Assembly: GCA_028282885.1 (NCBI GenBank)
Contig: JANQGX010000016.1
Location: forward strand, 203,790 to 267,789
Reading direction: 5' to 3'
Source of the DNA: SAR324 cluster bacterium
GTDB taxonomy: Bacteria > SAR324 > XYD2-FULL-50-16
Length of the DNA: 64,000 nucleotides
Part shown: positions 53,509-61,411 of the stretch, piece after piece
Position numbering within the stretch: the stretch's first letter is position 1
How the letters are laid out: each line of letters starts with the position of its first letter
Program-made: the position numbers and the translations under genes
Notes under the pieces: model-generated
Told to the model about the DNA's origin: nothing
Databases searched by the model: none
Seen by the model: the letters and a program-made list of their open reading frames with translations, nothing else

Positions 53509-56151
53509 ATGATTAAAAAAGCACTGCAAATCCAAATTTTGCTATTCTGCCTTCTTGCCGCAGGTCACCAGACATTATCGGCGGATGACTCACCGATAAT
53601 CCTGGTACTGTTCAAAGGTGAGGTCCTGCTTACGGATCATCAAGGAAACAGTAAAGAAGCGAAAGTCGGTCAACTGATATATCCCGTCCAAACTCCCGCT
53701 ATCCGGATTGGCAGAGCTTCCTCGTTGTATTTGAAAAAGGCGGATCGGCTTGTTGAAGTTAACACCCCGGGAACTTATCAAATCGCCGAGCTGCTTGGCC
53801 AACGAAAGATTGAAACTACGGATGCCTTGTCGTTTCTAAAACAACTGGTCCAGCCCCGTAGCTATGTTTCGGGAATAACCGCAAGAGGAGACGGTGTCAG
53901 CGGTGCTCAAAACAGCGAGCGGTTTTTTGAAGCCATGTGGGAACGAATCGTATTTGAGGCAGATGAAGGCTCGAGTAGCCTGTTACCCGAAGATTATCTC
54001 TCCTGTGCGGCCTGGTTTCATCAGAAAAACAAACCGGCCAGGGTTGCCTACATTCTGGAAAGACTCAACAGTCTGCAATCCGCAGATAACGATTTTTATC
54101 GGCAGATGCGAATGGAGTCCCTGAGAGGGATCAGGCTGGTCGAAATCAATAATGAATTGCAACAGACCCGGGACAGGGTAACCGCCGCCAGCACCACCCT
54201 GCATTATAAGGCACTGCTCATAGGTATCAATTCTTATCGTAATCCGGCATGGCAGAATCTGAAGAATCCCATTTCCGATGTCAGGGCTATCAAGTCCGTT
54301 CTCATCAATCACTATCATTTTGCGGAAAATGATATCACAATCCTGGAAGATGCTTCCTACGATGAGATTATATCTTCGTTTAACCAACTCAAGCAGGTGG
54401 CAGAACAAAACTCCAGTCTCTTCGTCTATTATGCAGGGCACGGCTACTACCCGCAGGATGAAGGTGAAGGCTACTGGATACCTCGCGATGCAGGAGAACC
54501 GGAATCATTGCGATTGTTTCTTCCCACCAGTATTATTCTCGGTAAAATCAAATCAATCAAAACCCGGCACACACTTTTGATTGCGGATTCCTGTTTTAGC
54601 GGCTCCCTGATCCGAAAATCCCGGGGTGCTGAAACAAACTCCCGTTTTTACCTCGACCTCTCTCGAAAAAAGAGCCGCCAGATCATCACCTCGGGTGGGC
54701 TGGAACCGGTGGATGACCAGGGAACCGGCAACCATTCCATTTTTGCCGGGCAGTTGATTAAAATTCTCTCACGAGACAGGCAGGAGCCTTTAAGCGCCTC
54801 GGAACTGGCATTTGCACTGCGAAAAGAAGTAAAAGATGACTGGGGAGTTCAAACTCCCGAATACGGCCGACTTCAGGTAATGGATGATGAGAATGGAGAA
54901 TTCTTTTTTGTGCGGCGTGAAAGCAGCCCCCAACCCAGGCGGGTTCAGCCGGCGGTCATTGCCGCACCCGTACCTGATATCGCTCCATCTTCGGTGACCA
55001 GAAAACAGTACACTTATCAGGGGCTTCCCAGGGGTGCCTGTCTTGCTCCAAGAGCTTTTACAGATTTGCGGGACTGCAACTTCCGAGGGAAAAAAATGAA
55101 AGATATCAATCTGGAAGGGGCCAATCTGCAGGGGGTTGATTTCAAATACGTTGAACTGGAAGATGTCAGCTTAACCGGTGCCAATCTGACCGACACTGAT
55201 TGGCGATATTCCTCCCTGGAAGGATTGTCGGCCAGTGATAGCCTCGCCATGAACAGTGACTGGCGCTATTCACAGATCAGTGACAGTGATCTGTCATACA
55301 GCCGCTTGGATAACTGTGATATCCGCTATACAGGACTGAAATCCGTTAACCTGGATTACGCTGATCTCACCAATTGCGATATGCGGTATTCCTACATGAA
55401 TGATGTTGCCTTAAAGGAAACCAATCTGACCGATGTCCAGTCAACCAGCGATCAACTCTTCGGAGACCATATCAAGGGGATTATTGAGGGTATCGAAGGG
55501 GCTGTGGATGGAATTGAAGAGCAAAACGCTCGGGAAGAAGAGCCTGCAGGTCCAACTTCGGAGGATAATCGGGGGGATAGCACCCTGTTCCTCGGCGTAA
55601 CACCTTTTTCTGTAAGTATGCCGGAGTCCAATCTATATCCGTTTCAGGCGGGGATCTTCCTGGGAAAAAGCCATCTGTTCGGAATCGAGTACGGTTTCAT
55701 AAACAAATCCAATGAATCGGCAACCCTTAAATCTGAAGCCGAATTGGTTACCAGGGGTGTTTTCTATCGAATGTTCCCGGGCAGTTCCTTTAATCTGCTG
55801 TTTGCTGTCAATAGGTTGACCTGGATTGCCGAATCCACGGCCTATATTGAAGCCGGTTCAGAAAAGAGTTATACCGTTGAGGATGAGGAGAGTGTTGTCA
55901 TCGGTACTTTTGCCATCGGTAACCAGTGGCTTCTCGATTCAGGTATCACCATCGGTTGCGATTGGGCACTGTTTTCAAATCGACTGGGAGATCCTGAATC
56001 ATCACGAAAAATAAGCGATAACGGCGGAAAATCAACGGAACTGGCAAGAGCCAAAAAAGAGTTGGAAGACCTGGGAGACGAAACCAGGAAAGAAAAACTG
56101 TTTGATAGCAGAGATCACTACCTTTCTCTATCCATTGGTTACTCGTTTTAA
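53509..56151 (+). CDS. exported caspase-like (C14) protein with FecR-like, pentapeptide-repeat and barrel-like parts
   Basis: 880 residues. A Sec signal (about 1-25, ending TLSADD) precedes a FecR-like beta domain (about 28-100; VLFKGEVLLTD and RIGRASSLYL). The caspase domain covers about 231-470: ALLIGINSYRNPAWQNLKNP, the catalytic His in YYAGHGYY (His311) and the Cys in IADSCFSGSL (Cys362). A Pro-rich linker leads to pentapeptide repeats (about 519-644) with A/D-N/D-L-x-x steps, including several unusual WRYS units. The last ~190 residues look beta-rich and end in LSIGYSF, an aromatic C-terminus typical of outer-membrane barrels. Both catalytic residues are intact. Likely a periplasmic or surface protease; substrate unknown. 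No operon partner on this strand. Confidence 0.88.
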   Translation: MIKKALQIQILLFCLLAAGHQTLSADDSPIILVLFKGEVLLTDHQGNSKEAKVGQLIYPVQTPAIRIGRASSLYLKKADRLVEVNTPGTYQIAELLGQRKIETTDALSFLKQLVQPRSYVSGITARGDGVSGAQNSERFFEAMWERIVFEADEGSSSLLPEDYLSCAAWFHQKNKPARVAYILERLNSLQSADNDFYRQMRMESLRGIRLVEINNELQQTRDRVTAASTTLHYKALLIGINSYRNPAWQNLKNPISDVRAIKSVLINHYHFAENDITILEDASYDEIISSFNQLKQVAEQNSSLFVYYAGHGYYPQDEGEGYWIPRDAGEPESLRLFLPTSIILGKIKSIKTRHTLLIADSCFSGSLIRKSRGAETNSRFYLDLSRKKSRQIITSGGLEPVDDQGTGNHSIFAGQLIKILSRDRQEPLSASELAFALRKEVKDDWGVQTPEYGRLQVMDDENGEFFFVRRESSPQPRRVQPAVIAAPVPDIAPSSVTRKQYTYQGLPRGACLAPRAFTDLRDCNFRGKKMKDINLEGANLQGVDFKYVELEDVSLTGANLTDTDWRYSSLEGLSASDSLAMNSDWRYSQISDSDLSYSRLDNCDIRYTGLKSVNLDYADLTNCDMRYSYMNDVALKETNLTDVQSTSDQLFGDHIKGIIEGIEGAVDGIEEQNAREEEPAGPTSEDNRGDSTLFLGVTPFSVSMPESNLYPFQAGIFLGKSHLFGIEYGFINKSNESATLKSEAELVTRGVFYRMFPGSSFNLLFAVNRLTWIAESTAYIEAGSEKSYTVEDEESVVIGTFAIGNQWLLDSGITIGCDWALFSNRLGDPESSRKISDNGGKSTELARAKKELEDLGDETRKEKLFDSRDHYLSLSIGYSF

Positions 56152-56166
56152 GAGCGGTTCAACCAT

Positions 56167-56182
56167 CCCGGTATTCCGGGAA
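56167..56182 (+). terminator. short GC hairpin between convergent genes
   Basis: TCCCGG-TATT-CCGGGA, 16 bp past the caspase stop, followed by AATTTCC. A weak intrinsic terminator candidate that could serve both convergent genes. Confidence 0.35.
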
Positions 56183-56199
56183 ATTTCCGGGGTTCCCGT

Positions 56200-57051
56200 T
56201 CAAAAGTCAATGGTCAGCAGATCCCTGCCCGCAATCACCTCTCCGTTGAAATCAGACTTAACCTCTGCAACCAGTTCCTTTATCCGCATTTCGTCCTTCT
56301 GCCGAAAATGGGTCAAAATCACCTTTTTTACCCCGGCTCTGGTTGCGATCCGACCAATCTGCGGGGAGCAGGCCAGAATATGATCGGCTATCAATCGGGA
56401 CTCCTTATCCAACATCTCATTTTTAGAAAGATAACAACAGATAACCAAACCATCACTTCCTTTTGCCAGCAAATCCAAACCGTGGCAATCCACGGCATCA
56501 CCGCTGATTGAAACCGTATGTCCTTTCGCTTCAATGCGATAGCCCAGACACTTCCAACCATCTTGGGAAATACCCAACCCATGCCCGTGCAACACAAACT
56601 CAGATCTGATGCTGATCCCCCCTTCATCATATACTATCCCGGCTCCAACATCCCTGCTAATAACCATTTGATCCGTATCGGCCAGTTTTACCCCACTCAG
56701 TTCCGCTTCTCTCAACCTGAAGGCGATATCTCTTTTGTATATCCGGTTGATCAGGGAGTCTACAATTGACGCTGTTCCCTCCGGACCAAATACCGTTATA
56801 GGATCCGTTCTACCCAGGTTCCACGCTGACATCAAAACATCACCCAGGCTGTTGATATGGTCGAAATGATGATGGGTCAGGAATATCAAATCGATGTCCT
56901 TAACCTCAACTCCCACCCGAACCAACTGCGTGACAACTCCCCGACCGGTATCAAACAGAATATTCCGATCACCCGTGCCCACTAAAACGGCCGGTCCCTG
57001 TCGGTCAGGATCAGGTTTCGGACCGCCGGTACCCAACAATATAATCCGCAT
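56200..57051 (-). CDS. metallo-beta-lactamase-fold hydrolase (RNase Z-like group)
   Basis: 283 residues. The metal motif LTHHHFDHINSLGD (H-x-H-x-D-H) is at about 59-72. Further ligands are VLHGHGLG near 155, SISGDAV near 175, and the final VILTHFRQ near 245. The N-terminus MRIILLGTGGPKPDPDRQGP matches the ribonuclease Z / arylsulfatase-like branch. These enzymes use two zinc ions to hydrolyse phosphodiesters or esters; the RNase Z exosite arm was not recognised, so a metabolic hydrolase is as likely. AAAGGG precedes the ATG. It is divergent from tctC across a 298-bp region and could share its control. Confidence 0.88.
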   Translation of the reverse strand: MRIILLGTGGPKPDPDRQGPAVLVGTGDRNILFDTGRGVVTQLVRVGVEVKDIDLIFLTHHHFDHINSLGDVLMSAWNLGRTDPITVFGPEGTASIVDSLINRIYKRDIAFRLREAELSGVKLADTDQMVISRDVGAGIVYDEGGISIRSEFVLHGHGLGISQDGWKCLGYRIEAKGHTVSISGDAVDCHGLDLLAKGSDGLVICCYLSKNEMLDKESRLIADHILACSPQIGRIATRAGVKKVILTHFRQKDEMRIKELVAEVKSDFNGEVIAGRDLLTIDF

Positions 57052-57190
57052 TAACCAACCCTTTAAAAAAAACTTTATGGATATCGCTGTTTCTGATATT
57101 CTTCACCAAAATAAAATTAAAACCCTCCTGGAATCAAAAACTTGCGCCTGAAAACATAGTCGGTTTTGACTCCAGCACATTAAATACATC

Positions 57191-57219
57191 TTGACAACCC
57201 ACTCGATCAATACTAAGAT
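57191..57219 (+). promoter_or_regulatory. sigma-70 promoter of tctC (TTGACA-17-TAAGAT)
   Basis: A perfect -35 TTGACA at 57191-57196, 17-bp spacer, and -10 TAAGAT at 57214-57219. Transcription should start near 57226, leaving a leader of about 124 nt before tctC that contains the operator pair. Confidence 0.65.
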
Positions 57220-57239
57220 TCCAGTCGACATCGCAGATA

Positions 57240-57261
57240 TTGTCAACAATTTTGTTAACAA
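57240..57261 (+). promoter_or_regulatory. tandem GntR-type operators before tctC
   Basis: TTGTCAACAA (57240-57249) and TTGTTAACAA (57252-57261) are two 10-bp dyads, the second perfect, spaced 12 bp start to start. They fit the FadR/VanR-type GntR pattern T-N-G-T-N-N-A-C-N-A. They lie just downstream of the predicted transcription start, suitable for repression. A matching pair with the same spacing precedes the GntR gene (60596-60617). Confidence 0.65.
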
Positions 57262-57349
57262 TATTTTCCGAATCAACTTTTCCCAGCAAACTCAACCAGA
57301 TGTATTGAGTTGAAGTAGAAAACCCGAAAAAATACAAAAAGGAGTTAAC

Positions 57350-58303
57350 ATGAAACTAAGAAGCATCTTTGCAGGTATTGCAGCAGCGTTTTTGTTGCTG
57401 GCTCCGGTAATCGGCCAGGCGGCAGAATGGAGTCCGAAAGGCTCAATCGTGCTCCAGGTCGGATTTGGTGCAGGCGGATCAACGGATATCATGGGACGTC
57501 TGGTTGCAGCGCGAGTTGAGAAAGAGACAGGTTGGAACATGGTAGTTGAAAACAAGCCTGGTGGTGGTGGAGTAGCAATGTTCTCCGGCTTGATGAGACA
57601 GAAACCGGATGGACTCAAACTGGGACTAGGCGTAAACGTTCCGATTCTCCTGAATCTGGCCCTGAGGGGAGATAAACTTCCATTTAAAATCGATAGCTTT
57701 GATTACATTGGCACGATCCTCAGGGGTGAAAATGCCATGGTAGCCAAGGCAGATGCGCCTTTCAATAATTTCAAAGAGTTTATCGCTTATGCCAAGAAGC
57801 AGGGTGGTGTAGCAGTCGGTTTCGATGCGAAACCTCAGCAGATGATCATGGCTGCTGTTACCAAACAGTCTAAAGCCAAGTTCAAAATGGTCACTCATAA
57901 GAGTGGTGCGGAGCAGATTCAGAGTCTTCTGGGTGGGCACGTTGCCGTTGGCTGTCTGGCCGGCGCGCATATCAAGTATATCGAAAGCGGTGACCTGAAG
58001 ATGATTGCGGTTTTCAACAAGTCCCGTCACAGTTATGCACCCGACACGAAAACCATCATCGAAAGCGGTTATCCCTACTATCTCGATCCTTACTACTATA
58101 TCGCAGCCCCCAAGGGACTCCCTGCTGATGTACAAGCAACTCTGGCAAAAGCGTTCGACAGTGCTATTCACTCCGATGAAGTGAAAAAGGTTCTCTATAA
58201 CACCTTGAAAGCACAACCGAATAACCTGGGACCGGAAGGCACAAAGAAGATGTTGGACGATGGTGTCAAAGATATCAAAGTTCTCATTGATGCAGGTAAA
58301 TAG
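57350..58303 (+). CDS. tctC: tripartite tricarboxylate transporter, substrate-binding protein
   Basis: 317 residues. Sec signal (MKLRSIFAGIAAAFLLLAPV, cut after GQAA) and the mature start EWSPKGSIVLQVGFGAGGST with D-x-M-G-R, the standard TctC opening whose Gly/Ser/Asp loop contacts the carboxylate. VVENKPGGGG near 65 and a GYPYYLDPYYYIAAPKGLP stretch near 240 complete the family pattern. It works in the periplasm, delivering a carboxylate to TctAB. The substrate (citrate, tartrate, aromatic acid or other) cannot be read. Strong AAGGAG before the ATG. First gene of tctCBA, behind a good promoter and operator pair; a hairpin after it probably tunes its level over tctB and tctA. Confidence 0.93.
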   Translation: MKLRSIFAGIAAAFLLLAPVIGQAAEWSPKGSIVLQVGFGAGGSTDIMGRLVAARVEKETGWNMVVENKPGGGGVAMFSGLMRQKPDGLKLGLGVNVPILLNLALRGDKLPFKIDSFDYIGTILRGENAMVAKADAPFNNFKEFIAYAKKQGGVAVGFDAKPQQMIMAAVTKQSKAKFKMVTHKSGAEQIQSLLGGHVAVGCLAGAHIKYIESGDLKMIAVFNKSRHSYAPDTKTIIESGYPYYLDPYYYIAAPKGLPADVQATLAKAFDSAIHSDEVKKVLYNTLKAQPNNLGPEGTKKMLDDGVKDIKVLIDAGK

Positions 58304-58320
58304 ATGTAAAACCGAATTGA

Positions 58321-58347
58321 CCCTGTCCGCCCGGACGGGGTCATTTT
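58321..58347 (+). terminator. tctC-tctB intergenic hairpin (attenuator)
   Basis: CCCTGTCC (58321-58328), loop GCCC, GGACGGGG (58333-58340), with one G-U pair, followed by TCATTTTC. A compact GC hairpin with a T-rich tail inside an operon is typical for partial termination, leaving more binding-protein mRNA than membrane-subunit mRNA. Confidence 0.6.
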
Positions 58348-58360
58348 CCCTAATTTGAAA

Positions 58361-58780
58361 ATGATACTGAACCGAATTTCGGGGCTCGTTGTTGTCGCCC
58401 TGGGCTTACTTTTAATACTCTACATTATCCCAAACCATACGGAGATAGACGAGTTCAGTACGCTGGCACCGTCGACCCTGCCTTATATCACGGCATCAAT
58501 TGCCCTGATAATGGGTTTGGTGCAACTTATCTTTCCTTCAGGAAAGGCGGAATTCAATCCGGGACCGGCCCTGCGCGTCGGCTTTTATTTTCTCTTATCT
58601 CTGGCCGGCCTCTATATGATGAACCTGATCGGGTTCAGAATAGCAGCTCCACTGCTGATCCTGATTGTGATGATTCTGATCGGGGAACGTCGACCTCTCT
58701 GGTTGATTTCGGGAATAATAGTAATGCCCCTGGTGATGTGGTACGCGGTTGAAGTCTTGTTGAACTGGCCTTTGCCCTGA
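58361..58780 (+). CDS. tctB: tripartite tricarboxylate transporter, small membrane subunit
   Basis: 139 residues with four membrane helices, the usual TctB layout: a first helix ILNRISGLVVVALGLLLIL, a second around LPYITASIALIMGLVQLIF, then a cytoplasmic loop and two more helices. TctB sequences are poorly conserved, so the call rests strongly on size, topology and position between tctC and tctA. ATG at 58361 is preferred over a TTG two codons earlier; no clear ribosome site, which agrees with lower expression than tctC. Confidence 0.85.
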   Translation: MILNRISGLVVVALGLLLILYIIPNHTEIDEFSTLAPSTLPYITASIALIMGLVQLIFPSGKAEFNPGPALRVGFYFLLSLAGLYMMNLIGFRIAAPLLILIVMILIGERRPLWLISGIIVMPLVMWYAVEVLLNWPLP

Positions 58781-58901
58781 CCCGATAAAATAATGGGACA
58801 CCGATACGCACTAACAAACACTAAAGCCAAACGCAGATGTAGAGCGGTCGGTAGCAGAAAGTAACAAAATCACAATAAAAAATTTATCCTGAATTTACGA
58901 T

Positions 58902-60434
58902 ATGTTCGATTTAAATGTGGCACTCGCGGGCCTGTCAGACGCCTTCACCCTGTATAATCTGCTCCTGGTCTGGTTTGGTGTTGTCCTCGGCCAGTTTGTA
59001 GGAGCCATGCCGGGAACAGGCCCGGTAATGGCCATGGCGATTGCCATACCCTTTACCTTTACGCTAAATCCCCTGCCGGCAATTGCTTTTCTGATTGGTG
59101 TCAATAAAGGAGGCCTGGTGGGAGGTGCCATACCGGCTGTGCTGATTAACACCCCCGGGACACCTGATGCAGCAGCCACCACTTTGGACGGATACCCTCT
59201 GACCAAAAAAGGAAAGCCGGAAAAGGCGACAAAAATGGCACTCTATTCTTCGATTACCGGAGATGCTTTCAGTGATGTGGTTCTGTTTACCGTTTCCCCA
59301 CTGCTTGCCGTTGTCGCTCTGAAAATGGGGCCATTGGAAATCTTCGCCCTGATGGTATTTGCCTTCTCTATCATCTCCGGGCTGGTGGGAGATTCCATGG
59401 CCAAGGGAATTGCATCTGCAGCCCTGGGTTTGTTCTGTGCAACAGTCGGACTCGACCCGGAAGCCAGTACACCACGGTTTATATTCGGAATATTCGAGCT
59501 CTACGACGGACTTCCCCTGGTTTCCATCGCCCTCGGTATGCTGGCTGTCGCGGAAATACTGCGGAGGCTTTCTTCGATGAGAGGTAAGATAACCGCTGCT
59601 GTTGAACTCCCCAGGACCCAGAAAAAGGAAGACCGCAGAATCAGTTGGGCGGAATACTGGTCGTGCCGATATACCATGCTCAGGGGATCGGCGATCGGAA
59701 CCATCCTCGGTGCCATTCCGGGACTCGATTCCTCGGCAGCAGCCTTTATGAGCTATGCCACGGCCAAGCAGACCTCCAAGGACCCGGACAGCTTCGGAAA
59801 AGGGAATATCCACGGCATCGCCGCAACCGAAGCTGCCAATAGTTCGGTTTCCGGAGCAAACCTGATCCCATTGCTGACTTTGGGTCTCCCCGGCAATATT
59901 GCGGCTGCGCTTATCATCAGTGCATTTATGATTCACGGTATTCAACCGGGTCCTCTTCTATTTCATGAACAGGGACAACTGATATACGGTCTGTTTGGTG
60001 CCCTGATGATGGCCAATATACTCAATCTCATCACCGGACAGTTCGGATTAAGGCTCTGGGCAAAAGTGATCAAAGCGCCGGAATCATTCATTTTCAGCAC
60101 CGCACTGCTTCTTTGTATTGTCGGCGTTTACATGGCAACAGGCGGGCTGACCGGTGTTGTGATTATGTTCATCTTTGCCATTATCAGCTATCTGATGACC
60201 GCCTTTGGTTATTCAGTCATCGTTTTCGTCATTGGGTTTTTTCTGGGTGAACGATTTGAATTAAGCCTGACCCAATCCCTGAGTGTCCTTGACGGAAACT
60301 ACGCACTGATTCTGGACCATCCCGTCGCACTCGGCCTCTTTGCCCTGGCCATTGCTTCGGCCTACTGGTTTGGATTTCGCCCCATGAAAAAATCAAAGGG
60401 AAAACAACAAACGGCAGAAGAAACCACATCATAA
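58902..60434 (+). CDS. tctA: tripartite tricarboxylate transporter, large membrane subunit
   Basis: 510 residues, about twelve membrane helices. Family motifs: GAMPGTGPVMAMAIAIPFTF near 28, GGAIPAVLINTPGTPDAAAT with DGYPL near 70-95, and in the second half GAIPGLDSSAAAFMSY and ANSSVSGANLIPLLTLGLPG (the inverted repeat of the first). This subunit forms the Na+- or H+-driven channel for the carboxylate. It follows tctB by 121 bp, a gap without visible structure. A candidate terminator lies at 60551-60597. Confidence 0.95.
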   Translation: MFDLNVALAGLSDAFTLYNLLLVWFGVVLGQFVGAMPGTGPVMAMAIAIPFTFTLNPLPAIAFLIGVNKGGLVGGAIPAVLINTPGTPDAAATTLDGYPLTKKGKPEKATKMALYSSITGDAFSDVVLFTVSPLLAVVALKMGPLEIFALMVFAFSIISGLVGDSMAKGIASAALGLFCATVGLDPEASTPRFIFGIFELYDGLPLVSIALGMLAVAEILRRLSSMRGKITAAVELPRTQKKEDRRISWAEYWSCRYTMLRGSAIGTILGAIPGLDSSAAAFMSYATAKQTSKDPDSFGKGNIHGIAATEAANSSVSGANLIPLLTLGLPGNIAAALIISAFMIHGIQPGPLLFHEQGQLIYGLFGALMMANILNLITGQFGLRLWAKVIKAPESFIFSTALLLCIVGVYMATGGLTGVVIMFIFAIISYLMTAFGYSVIVFVIGFFLGERFELSLTQSLSVLDGNYALILDHPVALGLFALAIASAYWFGFRPMKKSKGKQQTAEETTS

Positions 60435-60550
60435 TAACTTGCCGTTCGGTTTTACCCGGATCCAAAGGATTCGGAGTCACCATCCCGGGTAGATTCATTT
60501 AACAATGAGTTAAATCTCCTACCCGGCAACTGAACCAGACACCACTACTT

Positions 60551-60597
60551 CCACGAAGAGTTCGGTAAAATTCGGAGTTATTCGTGGAGTTTTTATT
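60551..60597 (+). terminator. terminator after tctCBA
   Basis: CCACGAA (60551-60557) / TTCGTGG (60581-60587), 7 bp with a 23-nt loop, followed by AGTTTTTATT. The T-run is good but the loop is long. Another dyad, TACCCGG / CCGGGTA, lies just after the tctA stop region. Confidence 0.5.
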
Positions 60598-60617
60598 ATT
60601 AATAATATTGTTAATAA
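60596..60617 (+). promoter_or_regulatory. tandem operator before the GntR gene, inside an 11-bp AT inverted repeat
   Basis: TTATTAATAA (60596-60605) and TTGTTAATAA (60608-60617) are spaced 12 bp start to start, the same as before tctC. They lie inside the larger perfect inverted repeat TTTATTATTAA (60592-60602) / TTAATAATAAA (60611-60621). The 11-mer AATATTGTTAA is shared exactly with the tctC site (minus strand). Suggests autoregulation by the GntR protein. Confidence 0.55.
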
Positions 60618-60648
60618 TAAAGGGACCTTTTCCGTATGCGAATTCGGA

Positions 60649-60654
60649 TATAAT
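60649..60654 (+). promoter_or_regulatory. -10 box TATAAT of the GntR gene
   Basis: A perfect TATAAT 60 bp before the ATG at 60714. The -35 region (around 60625-60631) is poor, so the promoter may depend on the operator-bound protein or be weak. Confidence 0.5.
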
Positions 60655-60713
60655 GGATTGGCAACGCACGTGTTCAAGTGCTTCGGCGATTAAACCCAGC
60701 AAAGGACATTTCT

Positions 60714-61364
60714 ATGGCTTCTTCCCAAAACGGTGATATGGCGACTATTCTGGAGGATCTTGAATTCAAGATCCTGTCGGGAACATACAGGCCAAGGGAA
60801 CGACTGATTGAAAGAGATATCATGGAAACTTACGGGATCAGCCGGGGAACGGTAAGGAAGATCCTCAAGGACCTTGCCTTCAAGCATCTTGTTACCCACG
60901 AAGCCAACAAGGGAGCTGTCATAGCGGAACCCAAAGGCAAAGATGTGGAGGACATCTACCAGACCCGGTTATTGTTGGAGAACCATGCTATCGGACAGGT
61001 CATTCCCAATTTAACCAAAGTCTCCCTGGAAAAAATCCAACATTTTGAGAGTCTCTTTGAGCAGGCTTTGGCAGAGGAGAACCTGAGGGGCCTGTTTTAT
61101 TACAACAGACAGTTCCACTCCTCCCTCTTCGTGGTATGCGGCAATAAGGTGTTGTCTGATCTGATCGACGAACTCAGAAAACGTTCACACATCTGGAACA
61201 ACTATTTTGCAGGTAGCTCTTACCACAGGAAAAATACGGTTAAGGATCATCAGTTGATGATTGAGTGTCTTCACAACCGGGATGTTGAGGGCCTCAGGGA
61301 AATCAACCATAAACATTTAACCAAAGGCTACCAGAGTTATAAAGAGGACCTGAGAAGATTCTAA
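60714..61364 (+). CDS. GntR-family regulator (FadR/FCD subgroup)
   Basis: 216 residues. The winged helix-turn-helix is at about 8-75 (LEFKILSGTYRPRERLIE, ETYGISRGTVRKILKDLAFK), followed by an all-helical FCD ligand domain (about 85-210). That domain has the R-x-x-L-E start (TRLLLENHAIG), and DxxFH-like FYYNRQFHSSLF, and a final DHQLMIECL with metal-binding His. FCD regulators bind small carboxylates, fitting the adjacent tricarboxylate transporter. The ATG at 60714 with AAAGGA upstream is preferred over a GTG at 60678. Matched operator pairs before tctC and before this gene suggest it controls both; it is followed 48 bp later by the flavoprotein gene. Confidence 0.88.
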   Translation: MASSQNGDMATILEDLEFKILSGTYRPRERLIERDIMETYGISRGTVRKILKDLAFKHLVTHEANKGAVIAEPKGKDVEDIYQTRLLLENHAIGQVIPNLTKVSLEKIQHFESLFEQALAEENLRGLFYYNRQFHSSLFVVCGNKVLSDLIDELRKRSHIWNNYFAGSSYHRKNTVKDHQLMIECLHNRDVEGLREINHKHLTKGYQSYKEDLRRF

Positions 61365-61411
61365 TTGCAGGTTTTATAGATCGCTGAAACAGCGGAGTAT
61401 GGAGAATTGCT

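Noticed and set aside
59064..59945. 293-codon minus-strand frame
   Set aside because: Antisense to tctA, whose family motifs are unmistakable.
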